This document shows, piece after piece, positions 1 to 7,541 of a stretch of DNA of 64,000 bases; the first letter of the stretch is position 1, and the number at the start of each line of letters is the position of its first letter. The notes below the pieces were generated by a model, which was given only the letters and a program-made list of their open reading frames with translations, ran no database searches and was not told the DNA's origin. Both the position numbers and the translations under genes were made by a program. This DNA is from Streptomyces sp. NBC_00078 (GTDB lineage: Bacteria > Actinomycetota > Actinomycetes > Streptomycetales > Streptomycetaceae), in contig NZ_JAPELX010000001.1 in assembly GCF_026343335.1 (NCBI RefSeq), positions 5,518,001-5,582,000 of the forward strand. The letters run 5' to 3'.

Positions 1-432
1 GACCACCGCAGCGAACCCGGTCCCGACCGCCACCCACTGCACGGGCCGCAGCCGCTCCTTCAGGAGCAGCACGCCCATCGCGATGGTGACCAGCGGATTG
101 ATGAAGTACCCGAGCGAGGCCTCGACCACATGTCCGCTGTTGACGGACCAGATGTACACGCCCCAGTTGACGGTGATGACCGCCGCGGCGACCGCGACGA
201 GCGCCAGCCTGCGCGGCTGCCGAAGCAACTCGCCGGCCCAGGCCCAACGCCGTGTCACCACGAGCGCGACGCCCACGAAGGCGAGGGACCAGGCCATCCG
301 GTGGGCGAGGATCTCGATCGCTCCGGCGGGCTTCAGAAGGGGCCAGAAGAGGGGTACGAGGCCCCACATCCCGTATGCCGCAAAGCCGTTCAGCAGCCCT
401 ATGTGCCGCTCGCCCCTCGCCTTCCCGGTCAC
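1..432 (-). CDS. rarD: RarD-like EamA/DMT permease, N-terminal part
   Basis: These are the first 144 residues of an inner-membrane drug/metabolite-transporter (EamA) permease that runs off the left edge; the full family is about 300 residues. The reading frame is open to base 1. Visible family features are the opening helix with GLLNGFAAYG, the NWGVYIWSVN stretch and the ASLGYFINPL stretch typical of RarD. The start is GTG at 432, with an AGGAGG-like ribosome site just upstream. An ATG further upstream is in another frame and stops at once. RarD-type proteins are usually called chloramphenicol-sensitivity proteins; the substrate is unknown. Confidence 0.8.
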   Translation of the reverse strand, partial: MTGKARGERHIGLLNGFAAYGMWGLVPLFWPLLKPAGAIEILAHRMAWSLAFVGVALVVTRRWAWAGELLRQPRRLALVAVAAAVITVNWGVYIWSVNSGHVVEASLGYFINPLVTIAMGVLLLKERLRPVQWVAVGTGFAAVV

Positions 433-487
433 GGGCTCCTCCTCGCCTCGTCGCGCATGCCTGCCAGGCAGAAGGTAACGCCGAGCG

Positions 488-535
488 CCCCCGCCTGTCA
501 TGTCCGTATCGCCATACGGTCATGACAGGCGGGGG
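488..535 (-). terminator. Long hairpin terminator downstream of the QorB-like gene
   Basis: A 15-bp perfect inverted repeat (488-502 with 521-535) continues, after one mismatch, into six more pairs (504-509 with 514-519) around a four-base loop. It lies 18 bases past the stop of the minus-strand oxidoreductase and before the start of rarD, so it most likely ends that transcript. There is no clear T-run, as is common in Streptomyces. Confidence 0.75.
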
Positions 536-552
536 TGTGCCCGGAGCGAGCG

Positions 553-1407
553 TCAGCCCTTGACCGCCACCGCGATCGCGTCGGCGAGCGGCGTGGTCGG
601 CCGGCCGGCCAGCCGGGACAGGTCGCCGGAGGAGACGACCAGCTCGCCCTTCTCGATGGAGGCGTCCACGCCCGCGAGGATCGCGGCGAGCGGACCGGGC
701 AGCCCGGCGCCGGCCAGGATCCCGGTGAAGGTCTCGACGGAGACGGGGCTGTACGCGATCTCCTTGCCGGTCTGCCTGCTGAGCTCGGCCGCGTACTCGG
801 CGAAGCTCCACGCCTCGTCGCCGCCCAGCTCGTACGTCTTGTTCTCGTGCCCCTCGCCGGTCAGAACGGCGACGGCGGCGGCCGCGTAGTCGGCGCGCGA
901 GGCGGAGGAGACCCGGCCCTCGCCGGCGGCCTGGACGACGGCGCCGTGCTCGAGCGCGGGGGCCAGGTTCTCGGTGTAGTTCTCGTGGTACCAGCCGTTG
1001 CGCAGCAGCGCGTAGGGCACGCCCGAGGCGAGGAGGACCTCCTCGGTGGCGCGGTGGTCGTCGGCGAGCGCGGCGGTCAGGGTGCCGGGGGCGCTGGTGT
1101 AGGCGAGCAGGGCGACACCGGCGGCCTTCGCGGCCTCGATGACCACCGTGTGCTGGCCGACGCGGCCCTTGTCGAACTCGTTACCGGAGATGAGTAGCAC
1201 CTTGTCGCCGGCCGAGAGGAGGCTGCCGAAGGTCTCAGGGGCGTTGTAGTCGGCGACCGCGATCTGCACGCCGCGCGCGGCGAAGTCGGCGGCCTTCGCC
1301 CTGTCGCGCACGACGGCGGTGATCTGGTCGGCCGGAACCTTCTCCAGCAGCTGCTCAACGACGTGGCGGCCGAGGTTTCCGGTGGCGCCGGTGACGACGA
1401 TGCTCAT
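553..1407 (-). CDS. NAD(P)H-binding oxidoreductase, QorB/NmrA-like
   Basis: This 284-residue atypical short-chain reductase has the nucleotide-binding signature GATGNLG at residues 7-13 after a hydrophobic beta strand. The overall pattern matches NmrA/QorB proteins, which bind NADPH and can reduce quinones. Length is normal for the family. It is divergent from the HxlR regulator at 1499. The same pairing (HxlR regulator beside an NmrA/QorB reductase) occurs as ytfH-ytfG in E. coli, which suggests control by the neighbour in response to reactive electrophiles or quinones. The substrate cannot be read from sequence. Confidence 0.85.
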   Translation of the reverse strand: MSIVVTGATGNLGRHVVEQLLEKVPADQITAVVRDRAKAADFAARGVQIAVADYNAPETFGSLLSAGDKVLLISGNEFDKGRVGQHTVVIEAAKAAGVALLAYTSAPGTLTAALADDHRATEEVLLASGVPYALLRNGWYHENYTENLAPALEHGAVVQAAGEGRVSSASRADYAAAAVAVLTGEGHENKTYELGGDEAWSFAEYAAELSRQTGKEIAYSPVSVETFTGILAGAGLPGPLAAILAGVDASIEKGELVVSSGDLSRLAGRPTTPLADAIAVAVKG

Positions 1408-1470
1408 GATTCACAACTCCTTGTGGGGTGCGTATGACACTTACCTTAGGTGGTGCGCTAACTCTTTGAA

Positions 1471-1495
1471 AGTACCCACTTTGAAGTAAGGTACT
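1471..1495. promoter_or_regulatory. Inverted repeat between divergent qorB-like and hxlR genes
   Basis: AGTACC at 1471-1476 is repeated inverted as GGTACT at 1490-1495, four bases before the hxlR start. The surrounding 1408-1498 segment is AT-rich for this genome and has further related ACTTACCTTA-like sequence. Position and symmetry fit an operator for the HxlR protein controlling both genes. This is inference. Confidence 0.5.
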
Positions 1496-1498
1496 GGC

Positions 1499-1903
1499 AT
1501 GACAGTAAGTACCGCAGGTGACGGGACCGCAAGTGCCGCGAAGTACGACACCGGCGAGGCGATGTGCCCTCATCGCCTCGTCCTGGAGCACCTCACCAGC
1601 CGCTGGGGCGTCCTGGTCCTGATCGAACTCCTCGACCGCGCCTACCGCTTCAGCGAACTGCGCCGGGCCATCGGCCGGGTCAGCGAGAAGATGCTCACGC
1701 AGACCCTGCAGACCCTGGAGCGCGACGGCCTGGTGCACCGCGACGCCAAGCCGGTGATCCCCCCGAGGGTCGACTACTCCCTCACCGACCTGGGCCGGGA
1801 GGCGGCGCAGCAGGTGCGTGCCCTGGCGACATGGACCGAGCGGCGGATGGGGGAGGTACAGAAGGCGCGCGAGGTGTACGACGCCGCGAAAGCGCGGGGC
1901 TGA
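1499..1903 (+). CDS. HxlR-family winged-helix regulator
   Basis: A 134-residue DNA-binding protein with the full HxlR layout. A conserved cysteine near residue 22 (MCPHRLVLEHL) precedes the helix SRWGVLVLIELL, the recognition region RFSELRRAIGRVSEKMLTQTL and the wing with DGLVHRDAKPVIPPRVDYSL. Such cysteines sense electrophiles in the family. It is transcribed away from the QorB-like reductase and probably represses it and itself. The ATG at 1499 is the first start. It has only a weak ribosome site, so a short leader is likely. Confidence 0.88.
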   Translation: MTVSTAGDGTASAAKYDTGEAMCPHRLVLEHLTSRWGVLVLIELLDRAYRFSELRRAIGRVSEKMLTQTLQTLERDGLVHRDAKPVIPPRVDYSLTDLGREAAQQVRALATWTERRMGEVQKAREVYDAAKARG

Positions 1904-1915
1904 GCAGCGCCGGGG

Positions 1916-1959
1916 CCCTCCAGCGGCAGCGTCGACGCCCTCCAGCGGCAGCGTCGACG
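1916..1959. repeat. 22-bp perfect tandem duplication
   Basis: The 22 bases at 1916-1937 are repeated exactly at 1938-1959, just after the hxlR stop. Neither copy makes a strong hairpin. The rest of the gap to 2181 shows no convincing gene. A replication slippage duplication is the simplest reading. Confidence 0.8.
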
Positions 1960-2181
1960 CACTCCGGCGAAGGAGTGGCGCAGGCGCTCGCCGGGCACAC
2001 ACCAGACAGGGCGTCGGTTGACATGAGCGGTTCGTCCACCCATGCGCCCCCTCTCCGCCTCCCGTGCCGTCTTGATCCGCCCGGCATCCTGGGGGCGGGC
2101 GCTGTGCCCAACCGCGCGCGGGTCCTCGTGCCGCCCACGAGGTCATCGACCGGTGCGCGGACGCCTACTCGGGGGTTCGCA

Positions 2182-2745
2182 TTGGCCACACAGAATCCGG
2201 ACGCGCGAAGGATCGGTTCTGCAGGACGGCCCCGGGCCGGCCGGACCCGCGTCCCCTTTCCCCGCCAGGCCTGGCGGCGCCGCCAGGAGGAACTGGCCCT
2301 GGACCTCCTGGGCGAACTCACCCGGCTCACCGACGAGATTCGCCATGCCAACCTGATCCAGTTGCATCGCATCACCGCCGCGCAGGTGGATCACGCCATG
2401 GCGGATCCCGCGTTGGCGTCGGCCATGAGCACGCTGGACAGCGTGTCGCACAGCAAGCGACGGCAGGTGTTGTTCGCCAACCGTGAATACGGCGCGATCG
2501 TGCTCGGCCATCGCATCGGTGCCTACGACTGGGACGAACTGATCGGCCACTTGCGGATCCTCGCCCGGAACGAGGTGTTCAAGGAGTACTGGCAAGCGAC
2601 CGTCGAGCACCGTCGGAGTGTTCCGCACCAGAGCCTTGAGGCGAGGGTGGGCCGGGCGGTCGACGTGATCATGGAGGAGCTCGGGGAGGGCCCCGAGGAG
2701 TGGTGGGTCGTGGGTCCGAGGCCGGACACCGACCCGTCCGGGTGA
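2182..2745 (+). CDS. DUF6082-like hypothetical protein
   Basis: A 187-residue soluble, mostly helical protein without signal peptide or membrane segments. The pattern (helix LLGELTRLTDEIRHANLIQLH, then a central SKRRQVLFANREYG, and a C-terminal end EEWWVVGP) resembles the DUF6082 family common in streptomycetes. That assignment is from memory of the family and is not certain. The frame is open far upstream. TTG at 2182 was chosen because it follows a G-rich ribosome site and gives a conserved-looking N-terminus beginning with ATQNPD. No function is known. Confidence 0.55.
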   Translation: MATQNPDARRIGSAGRPRAGRTRVPFPRQAWRRRQEELALDLLGELTRLTDEIRHANLIQLHRITAAQVDHAMADPALASAMSTLDSVSHSKRRQVLFANREYGAIVLGHRIGAYDWDELIGHLRILARNEVFKEYWQATVEHRRSVPHQSLEARVGRAVDVIMEELGEGPEEWWVVGPRPDTDPSG

Positions 2746-2836
2746 CCGTACGAAGCCGGCAGTGTTTGAGGTACCGTCTGTTCGTTTGGGGCTGAGGGGC
2801 CCAGAGTTGGGGCCTGGTAAGGAAGAGGTCACCTCA

Positions 2837-3097
2837 GTGCCAAGCAATGAGTTCCGGTCCGTCCACATCACTCGCCGCCTCGGGGACACGCCCCGTCAGC
2901 GCGGATCCATGACGGGCGAGTCGTGCCCGGATCTCTTCGAGTTGAGTGACGGTGCCTTCGCGGTGATCGGAACCGACCGGACCGAAGAACTGGACGCACT
3001 GCTTCCGGCGGATGCCGCCCGCGCCGACTACGAGCGCATCGTCGTCATCACCCGAGACACCCTCCTCCGCGCCAAGAGAGACATTCCCGACGCGTGA
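2837..3097 (+). CDS. Small conserved hypothetical protein
   Basis: An 86-residue acidic-to-neutral protein ending DTLLRAKRDIPDA, with a central FELSDGAFAVIGTD segment. I do not recognise a named domain. Proteins of this look sit beside regulatory genes in streptomycetes, but no function is assigned. The frame extends upstream to 2762; GTG at 2837 is preferred because GGAAGAGG lies about eight bases before it. It is followed at once by a strong terminator hairpin. Confidence 0.6.
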   Translation: MPSNEFRSVHITRRLGDTPRQRGSMTGESCPDLFELSDGAFAVIGTDRTEELDALLPADAARADYERIVVITRDTLLRAKRDIPDA

Positions 3098-3100
3098 GAC

Positions 3101-3140
3101 GGAAGGGCCCGGATACGCAACACGCATCCGGGCCCTTTCC
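3101..3140 (+). terminator. Hairpin terminator
   Basis: A 12-bp perfect stem (3103-3114 with 3126-3137) around an 11-base loop, four bases after the stop of the small hypothetical gene. It ends in CCTTTCC rather than a long T-run. Confidence 0.8.
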
Positions 3141-3153
3141 GTGTCGGGTTTCC

Positions 3154-3198
3154 GTGAAGGGCCCCTTGTCAGGTTGGTGAAGGGTCCCTTGTCAGGTT
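3154..3198. repeat. Near-identical 22-bp direct repeat
   Basis: Bases 3154-3175 and 3177-3198 differ at one position (C/T) and are separated by one base. Each contains GAAGGG-CCCTT, so each could form a tiny stem. The pair fills the space between two convergent genes and may be a remnant of duplicated terminator sequence. Confidence 0.7.
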
Positions 3199-3212
3199 TC
3201 CGTGTCGGGCCG

Positions 3213-4292
3213 TCAGCCGACGACCGTCCAGGCGTCCCCGCCCGTCAGCAGCGCCGCCAGGTCGCCTTTGCCGTTCTGCTCGATCGCGGTGTCGAGCTGG
3301 TCGGCCATCTGCGTGTCGTAGACCGGCCGGTCCACGGACCGGAGCACACCGATCGGGGTGTGGTGCAGGGTGTCCGGGTCGGCCAGCCGGGACAGCGCGA
3401 AGGCCGTGGTCGGCGACGGGGAGTGGGCGTCGTGGACCAGAATCCGGGACTCGTTGTCCGCGGTCACGTCGACCACCTTCAGGTCACCGGTCACCGCGTC
3501 CCGTACGACACCGCGCGAACCGTCCGCCCCGAAGCGGATCGGCTTCCCGTGCTCCAGCCGGATCACCGCCTCCTCGGCCTGCTGCTTGTCCTTGAGGGCG
3601 TCGAACGCGCCGTCGTTGAAGATGTTGCAGTTCTGGTAGATCTCGACCAGCGCGGTACCGGTGTGCGCGGCCGCCTCCCGCAGGACCGACGTGAGGTGCT
3701 TGCGGTCCGAGTCGATTGTCCGGGCCACGAAGGACGCCTCCGCGCCGAGGGCCAGGGACACCGGGTTGAAGGGCGCGTCCAGTGAGCCCATCGGCGTCGA
3801 CTTGGTGATCTTGCCGACTTCCGAAGTGGGGGAGTACTGGCCCTTGGTGAGGCCGTAGATCCGGTTGTTGAACAGCAGGATCTTGAGGTTGACGTTGCGG
3901 CGCAGGGCGTGGATCAGGTGGTTGCCGCCGATGGACAGCGCGTCGCCGTCACCGGTGACCACCCAGACGCTCAGGTCCCGACGGCTGGTGGCGAGTCCGG
4001 TGGCGATGGCGGGGGCCCGTCCGTGGATGGAGTGCATGCCGTACGTGTTCATGTAGTACGGGAAGCGGGACGAGCAGCCGATGCCGGAGACGAAGACGAT
4101 GTTCTCCTTGGCGAGACCCAGCTCCGGCATGAAGCCCTGGACGGCCGCCAGGATCGCGTAGTCACCGCAGCCGGGGCACCAGCGCACTTCCTGATCGGAC
4201 TTGAAGTCCTTCATGGACTGGCGGGCCTCGGCCTTGGGGACGAGCGAGAGCGCCTCGATCGTGCCCGTGCCTTCCGTGGACGTCTCAGCCAT
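3213..4292 (-). CDS. korB: 2-oxoacid:ferredoxin oxidoreductase, beta subunit
   Basis: This 359-residue subunit binds thiamine diphosphate and one 4Fe-4S cluster and, with KorA, decarboxylates 2-oxoglutarate (or a related 2-oxoacid) to the acyl-CoA while reducing ferredoxin. Visible features are WCPGCGDY near residue 38 and GIGCSSRFPYY near 70 (cluster cysteines), the thiamine-diphosphate motif GDGDALSIGGNH followed by FNNRIYGLTKGQ, and the later cysteine in NCNIFN. Its ATG overlaps the korA stop by eight bases (ATGGCTGA), so translation is coupled. Substrate specificity is by family resemblance. Confidence 0.93.
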   Translation of the reverse strand: MAETSTEGTGTIEALSLVPKAEARQSMKDFKSDQEVRWCPGCGDYAILAAVQGFMPELGLAKENIVFVSGIGCSSRFPYYMNTYGMHSIHGRAPAIATGLATSRRDLSVWVVTGDGDALSIGGNHLIHALRRNVNLKILLFNNRIYGLTKGQYSPTSEVGKITKSTPMGSLDAPFNPVSLALGAEASFVARTIDSDRKHLTSVLREAAAHTGTALVEIYQNCNIFNDGAFDALKDKQQAEEAVIRLEHGKPIRFGADGSRGVVRDAVTGDLKVVDVTADNESRILVHDAHSPSPTTAFALSRLADPDTLHHTPIGVLRSVDRPVYDTQMADQLDTAIEQNGKGDLAALLTGGDAWTVVG

Positions 4293-6213
4293 CGATGGCC
4301 TCCTTGAGAGCCGTGGCGAGCTGCTCAGCCTTGAACGGCATGCCGTTCACCTGGTTGTACGAGTGGGCGTCCACCAGGTACTTCGCCCGGATCAGCGTGG
4401 CGAGCTGGCCGAGGTTCATCTCGGGGATCACCACCTTGTCGTAACGCTTCAACAACGTGCCGAGATTCCGCGGGAACGGGTTGAGGTGACGCAGATGGGC
4501 CTGTGCGACGGACTCGCCGGCCGCGCGCAGCCGCCGTACCGCCGCCGTGATCGGTCCGTATGTCGAACCCCAGCCGAGCACCAGCATGCGCGCCTCGTGC
4601 GGATCGTCGACCTCGAGATCCGGTACGTCGATGCCGTCGATCTTGGCCTGCCGGGTGCGCACCATGAAGTCGTGGTTGGCGGGGGCGTAGGAGATGTTGC
4701 CCGTGCCGTCCTCCTTCTCGATGCCGCCGATACGGTGCTCCAGGCCGGGCGTGCCGGGGATGGCCCAGGGGCGGGCGAGCGTCTGGGGATCGCGCTTGTA
4801 CGGCCAGAAGACCTCGGTGCCGTCGTCCAGGGTGTGGTTCGGTCCCTGCGCGAACTGCACGGTCAGGTCCGGGAGTTCGTCGAGTTCGGGGATGCGCCAG
4901 GGCTCGGAGCCGTTGGCCAGGTAGCCGTCGGAGAGCAGCATCACCGGGGTGCGGTACGTCAGCGCGATCCGCGCCGCCTCCATGGCCGCCTCGAAGCAGT
5001 CGGCCGGGGTCCTGGGCGCGATCACGGGGACGGGCGCCTCGCCGTTGCGGCCGAACATGGCCTGCAGCAGGTCCGCCTGCTCGGTCTTGGTGGGCAGGCC
5101 GGTGGACGGGCCGCCACGCTGGATGTCGATGACGAGGAGCGGCAGCTCCAGGGAGACGGCGAGCCCGATGGTCTCGCTCTTGAGTGCCACCCCCGGGCCG
5201 GAGGTCGTCGTCACCCCGAGCGAGCCGCCGAAGGCCGCGCCCAGCGCCGCGCCGATGCCGGCGATCTCGTCCTCGGCCTGGAAGGTCCGTACGCCGAAGT
5301 TCTTGTGCTTCGACAGCTCGTGCAGGATGTCCGAGGCCGGGGTGATCGGGTACGAGCCCAGGAACAACGGCAGGTCCGCCTGGCGAGACGCGGCGATCAG
5401 CCCGTAGGACAGCGCGAGGTTCCCCGAGATGTTGCGGTAGGTCCCCGGCGGGAAGGCGGTGGCGGCCGGCGCGACCTCGTAGGAGACCGCGAAGTCCTCG
5501 GTCGTCTCGCCGAAGTTCCAGCCGGCCCGGAAGGCGGCGAGGTTCGCCTCGGCGATCTCGGGTTTCTTCGCGAACTTGGCCCGCAGGAACTTCTCGGTCC
5601 CCTCGGTGGGCCGGTGGTACATCCACGACAGGAGCCCCAGCGCGAACATGTTCTTGCTGCGCTCGGCCTCCTTGCGGCTGAGGTCGAACTCCTTGAGCGC
5701 CTCGACCGTGAGGGTCGTCAGCGGCACCGGATGCAGGCTGTAGCCGTCGAGCGAGCCGTCCTCCAGGGGGGAGGCGGTGTATCCGACCTTCTGCATCGCC
5801 CGTTTGGTGAACTCGTCCGTGTTGACGATGATCTCCGCGCCGCGCGGCACGTCGGCGAGGTTCGCCTTCAGGGCGGCGGGGTTCATGGCGACCAGCACGT
5901 TCGGTGCGTCGCCCGGGGTGAGGATGTCGTGGTCGGCGAAGTGCAGCTGGAAGGACGAGACGCCCGGCAGGGTTCCGGCAGGGGCCCGGATCTCGGCGGG
6001 GAAGTTGGGAAGGGTGGAGAGATCATTGCCGAAGGACGCGGTCTCGGAGGTGAAGCGGTCGCCGGTGAGCTGCATACCGTCACCGGAGTCTCCCGCGAAC
6101 CGGATGATCACCCGGTCCAGCCTTCGTACGTCCTTTGTTCCGCCCGGCCCCCGCTGCTCTCCGACGACGGTTCCGTCTGCCTGCTCCGCTGTCCTGCTGA
6201 CCTGGCTGGTCAC
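4285..6213 (-). CDS. korA: 2-oxoacid:ferredoxin oxidoreductase, alpha subunit
   Basis: A 642-residue fused gamma-alpha subunit. The N-terminal third is the gamma domain (GDSGDGMQLTGDRF, then NFPAEIRAPAGT). The rest is the alpha pyrimidine-binding domain (GSYPITPASDILHEL, EDEIAGIGAALGAAF, TTTSGPGVALKSE). Normal length for actinobacterial KorA. Together with KorB it gives a CoA-dependent enzyme that bypasses NADH formation in the citric acid cycle. The start is GTG at 6213, with GGGAGG about 11 bases upstream. Its location a few kilobases from a complex I operon lacking the NADH module suggests the reduced ferredoxin may feed respiration. Confidence 0.92.
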   Translation of the reverse strand: MTSQVSRTAEQADGTVVGEQRGPGGTKDVRRLDRVIIRFAGDSGDGMQLTGDRFTSETASFGNDLSTLPNFPAEIRAPAGTLPGVSSFQLHFADHDILTPGDAPNVLVAMNPAALKANLADVPRGAEIIVNTDEFTKRAMQKVGYTASPLEDGSLDGYSLHPVPLTTLTVEALKEFDLSRKEAERSKNMFALGLLSWMYHRPTEGTEKFLRAKFAKKPEIAEANLAAFRAGWNFGETTEDFAVSYEVAPAATAFPPGTYRNISGNLALSYGLIAASRQADLPLFLGSYPITPASDILHELSKHKNFGVRTFQAEDEIAGIGAALGAAFGGSLGVTTTSGPGVALKSETIGLAVSLELPLLVIDIQRGGPSTGLPTKTEQADLLQAMFGRNGEAPVPVIAPRTPADCFEAAMEAARIALTYRTPVMLLSDGYLANGSEPWRIPELDELPDLTVQFAQGPNHTLDDGTEVFWPYKRDPQTLARPWAIPGTPGLEHRIGGIEKEDGTGNISYAPANHDFMVRTRQAKIDGIDVPDLEVDDPHEARMLVLGWGSTYGPITAAVRRLRAAGESVAQAHLRHLNPFPRNLGTLLKRYDKVVIPEMNLGQLATLIRAKYLVDAHSYNQVNGMPFKAEQLATALKEAIDG

Positions 6214-6277
6214 TGAACTGGACCTCCCTCGAGGCGGCTGTCTGGGACCGGCCCTCCCGCAGGCCCTCCCAGGATCA

Positions 6278-6296
6278 ACCCTACGTCGGTTAGGGT
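6278..6296. promoter_or_regulatory. Candidate operator in the korAB promoter region
   Basis: ACCCTA at 6278-6283 and TAGGGT at 6291-6296 form an inverted repeat with a seven-base spacer, about 65 bases upstream of the korA start. Size and spacing fit a regulator site. No regulator is identified. Confidence 0.35.
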
Positions 6297-6444
6297 CGCC
6301 TTCCTGTGGCCATTCGCATCATGGACACAGTTTTGAGACGATGTGACGCCCTGACTTGTCATGATTTCTCGCCCCCCGGCGCTTCCCTTGAAGGCGCTCC
6401 CCGTAATTGTTCGGTTCTATGGCTGGACGGACGCTGGACTGACG

Positions 6445-6513
6445 GCTGAACGGGCTGTTGCTGACGCGCTGAACGGTTTGCTGCCGACTCGTGGAACGGG
6501 CTGCTGTTGACTC
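6445..6513. repeat. Three degenerate 23-bp tandem repeats
   Basis: Units 6445-6467, 6468-6490 and 6491-6513 share the pattern GNNGAACGG-NTG-TG-CTGAC-C, with a further partial unit after them. They lie in the 3' untranslated region of the response regulator on the minus strand. Confidence 0.6.
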
Positions 6514-6539
6514 GCTGTTACTGACTCAGTGTCAGCCCG

Positions 6540-7211
6540 TCACGAGTTCAGATAGGTGAGGACCGCAAGAACACGCCGGTGATCCCCGTCACTCTGGGAC
6601 AGTCCGAGCTTCAGGAAGATGTTGCTGACGTGCTTCTCGACGGCACCGTCGCTGACCACGAGCTGTCGAGCGACGGCCGAATTGGTCCGCCCCTCGGCCA
6701 TGAGCCCCAGCACCTCCCGCTCCCGGGGCGTCAGCCCGGCCAGTACGTCCTGCTTACGGCTGCGCCCGAGCAGCTGCGCGACCACCTCGGGGTCCAGCGC
6801 GGTACCACCCTGGGCCACCCGCACCACCGCGTCCACGAACTCGCGCACCTCGGCGACCCGGTCCTTGAGCAGGTAGCCGACCCCATGACTCGACCCGGCC
6901 AGCAGCTCGGTGGCGTAGCGCTCCTCCACGTACTGCGACAGCACGAGCACGCCGAGCCCCGGATGTGCCTTCCGTAGCTGCACCGCGGCCCGCACCCCTT
7001 CGTCGGTGTGCGTCGGCGGCATCCGCACGTCGGCGACCACGACGTCGGGCAGCTCGCCCTGCGCGTCCAGCTCGGTGATGGTCTTGATCAACGCTTCCCC
7101 GTCGCCGACCCCGGCGACCACGTCGTGCCCTCGGTCGGTCAACAGCCGGGTCAGTCCCTCCCTGAGCAGTACTGAATCCTCGGCGATGACCACGCGCACC
7201 CTGTCCTCCAC
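6540..7211 (-). CDS. LuxR/NarL-family response regulator
   Basis: A 223-residue two-domain regulator. The receiver has the acidic pair E11-D12, the phosphoacceptor Asp61 (VVVADVRMPP), the switch Ser in LVLSQYVEE and the conserved Lys in GYLLKDR. The C-terminal LuxR helix-turn-helix includes LTPREREVLGLMAEG and VEKHVSNIF. The frame stays open to 7289, but GTG at 7211 gives a normal receiver start (EDRVRVVIAED) and has GGAG upstream. The two histidine kinases just upstream (7542-10242) are the likely partners. Target genes are unknown; the adjacent kor and nuo operons are candidates. Confidence 0.9.
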   Translation of the reverse strand: MEDRVRVVIAEDSVLLREGLTRLLTDRGHDVVAGVGDGEALIKTITELDAQGELPDVVVADVRMPPTHTDEGVRAAVQLRKAHPGLGVLVLSQYVEERYATELLAGSSHGVGYLLKDRVAEVREFVDAVVRVAQGGTALDPEVVAQLLGRSRKQDVLAGLTPREREVLGLMAEGRTNSAVARQLVVSDGAVEKHVSNIFLKLGLSQSDGDHRRVLAVLTYLNS

Positions 7212-7392
7212 GATCTCCGGCCCCCCAGCCCGACTCCAACTGCCGGTAGTCCAGCATTCCAGCATTCGGACCGGGTCGCCCCTGACCAACAGGAATCAAC
7301 GCGAATATGTGCACTGCGCGGCGGGTTCCGGCCCCTCGGGAACTTCAGGGTCACGGGTTGCTCATGCAGGGTGACGGAGTGTTGATCTTCAG

Positions 7393-7440
7393 GTGGGTCG
7401 GTGGGTCGGTGGGTCGGTGGGTCGGTGGGTCGGTGAGTGG
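7393..7440. repeat. 8-bp microsatellite, G-quadruplex-prone
   Basis: Five exact copies of GTGGGTCG (7393-7432) are followed by a degenerate copy and a G-rich run. The plus strand has at least four GGG runs separated by TCGGT, which meets the usual G-quadruplex pattern. It sits in the leader region of the response regulator, with the G-rich strand as template. Confidence 0.85.
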
Positions 7441-7476
7441 GGGAGTGGGTGGGGAGACGAGGATGTTGAGGCGGAA

Positions 7477-7507
7477 CCGCCAGAAGGCGCCGGGCGCCCT
7501 CTGGCGG
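7477..7507 (-). terminator. Hairpin terminator after sensor kinase 1
   Basis: CCGCCAGA (7477-7484) pairs with TCTGGCGG (7500-7507). After one mismatch, GGCGCC (7486-7491) pairs with GGCGCC (7493-7498). It lies about 35 bases past the kinase stop. Confidence 0.75.
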
Positions 7508-7541
7508 AGGTGTGAGTGGCGTGGCGGGCAAACGGCTGTCG

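Larger units (their letters stand above)
6214..6539. other. Intergenic region upstream of korA
   Basis: No gene is seen in this 326-base stretch. It holds the presumed korAB promoter, an inverted repeat at 6278-6296, and a degenerate tandem repeat at 6445-6513 that lies just past the stop of the minus-strand response regulator. Confidence 0.6.
7212..7541. other. Gap between kinase and response regulator genes
   Basis: This 330-base stretch holds no convincing gene. It contains the terminator of the upstream kinase (7477-7507), an 8-bp microsatellite (7393-7440) and presumably the promoter of the response regulator. The regulator is therefore probably transcribed separately from the kinases. 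Confidence 0.6.
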
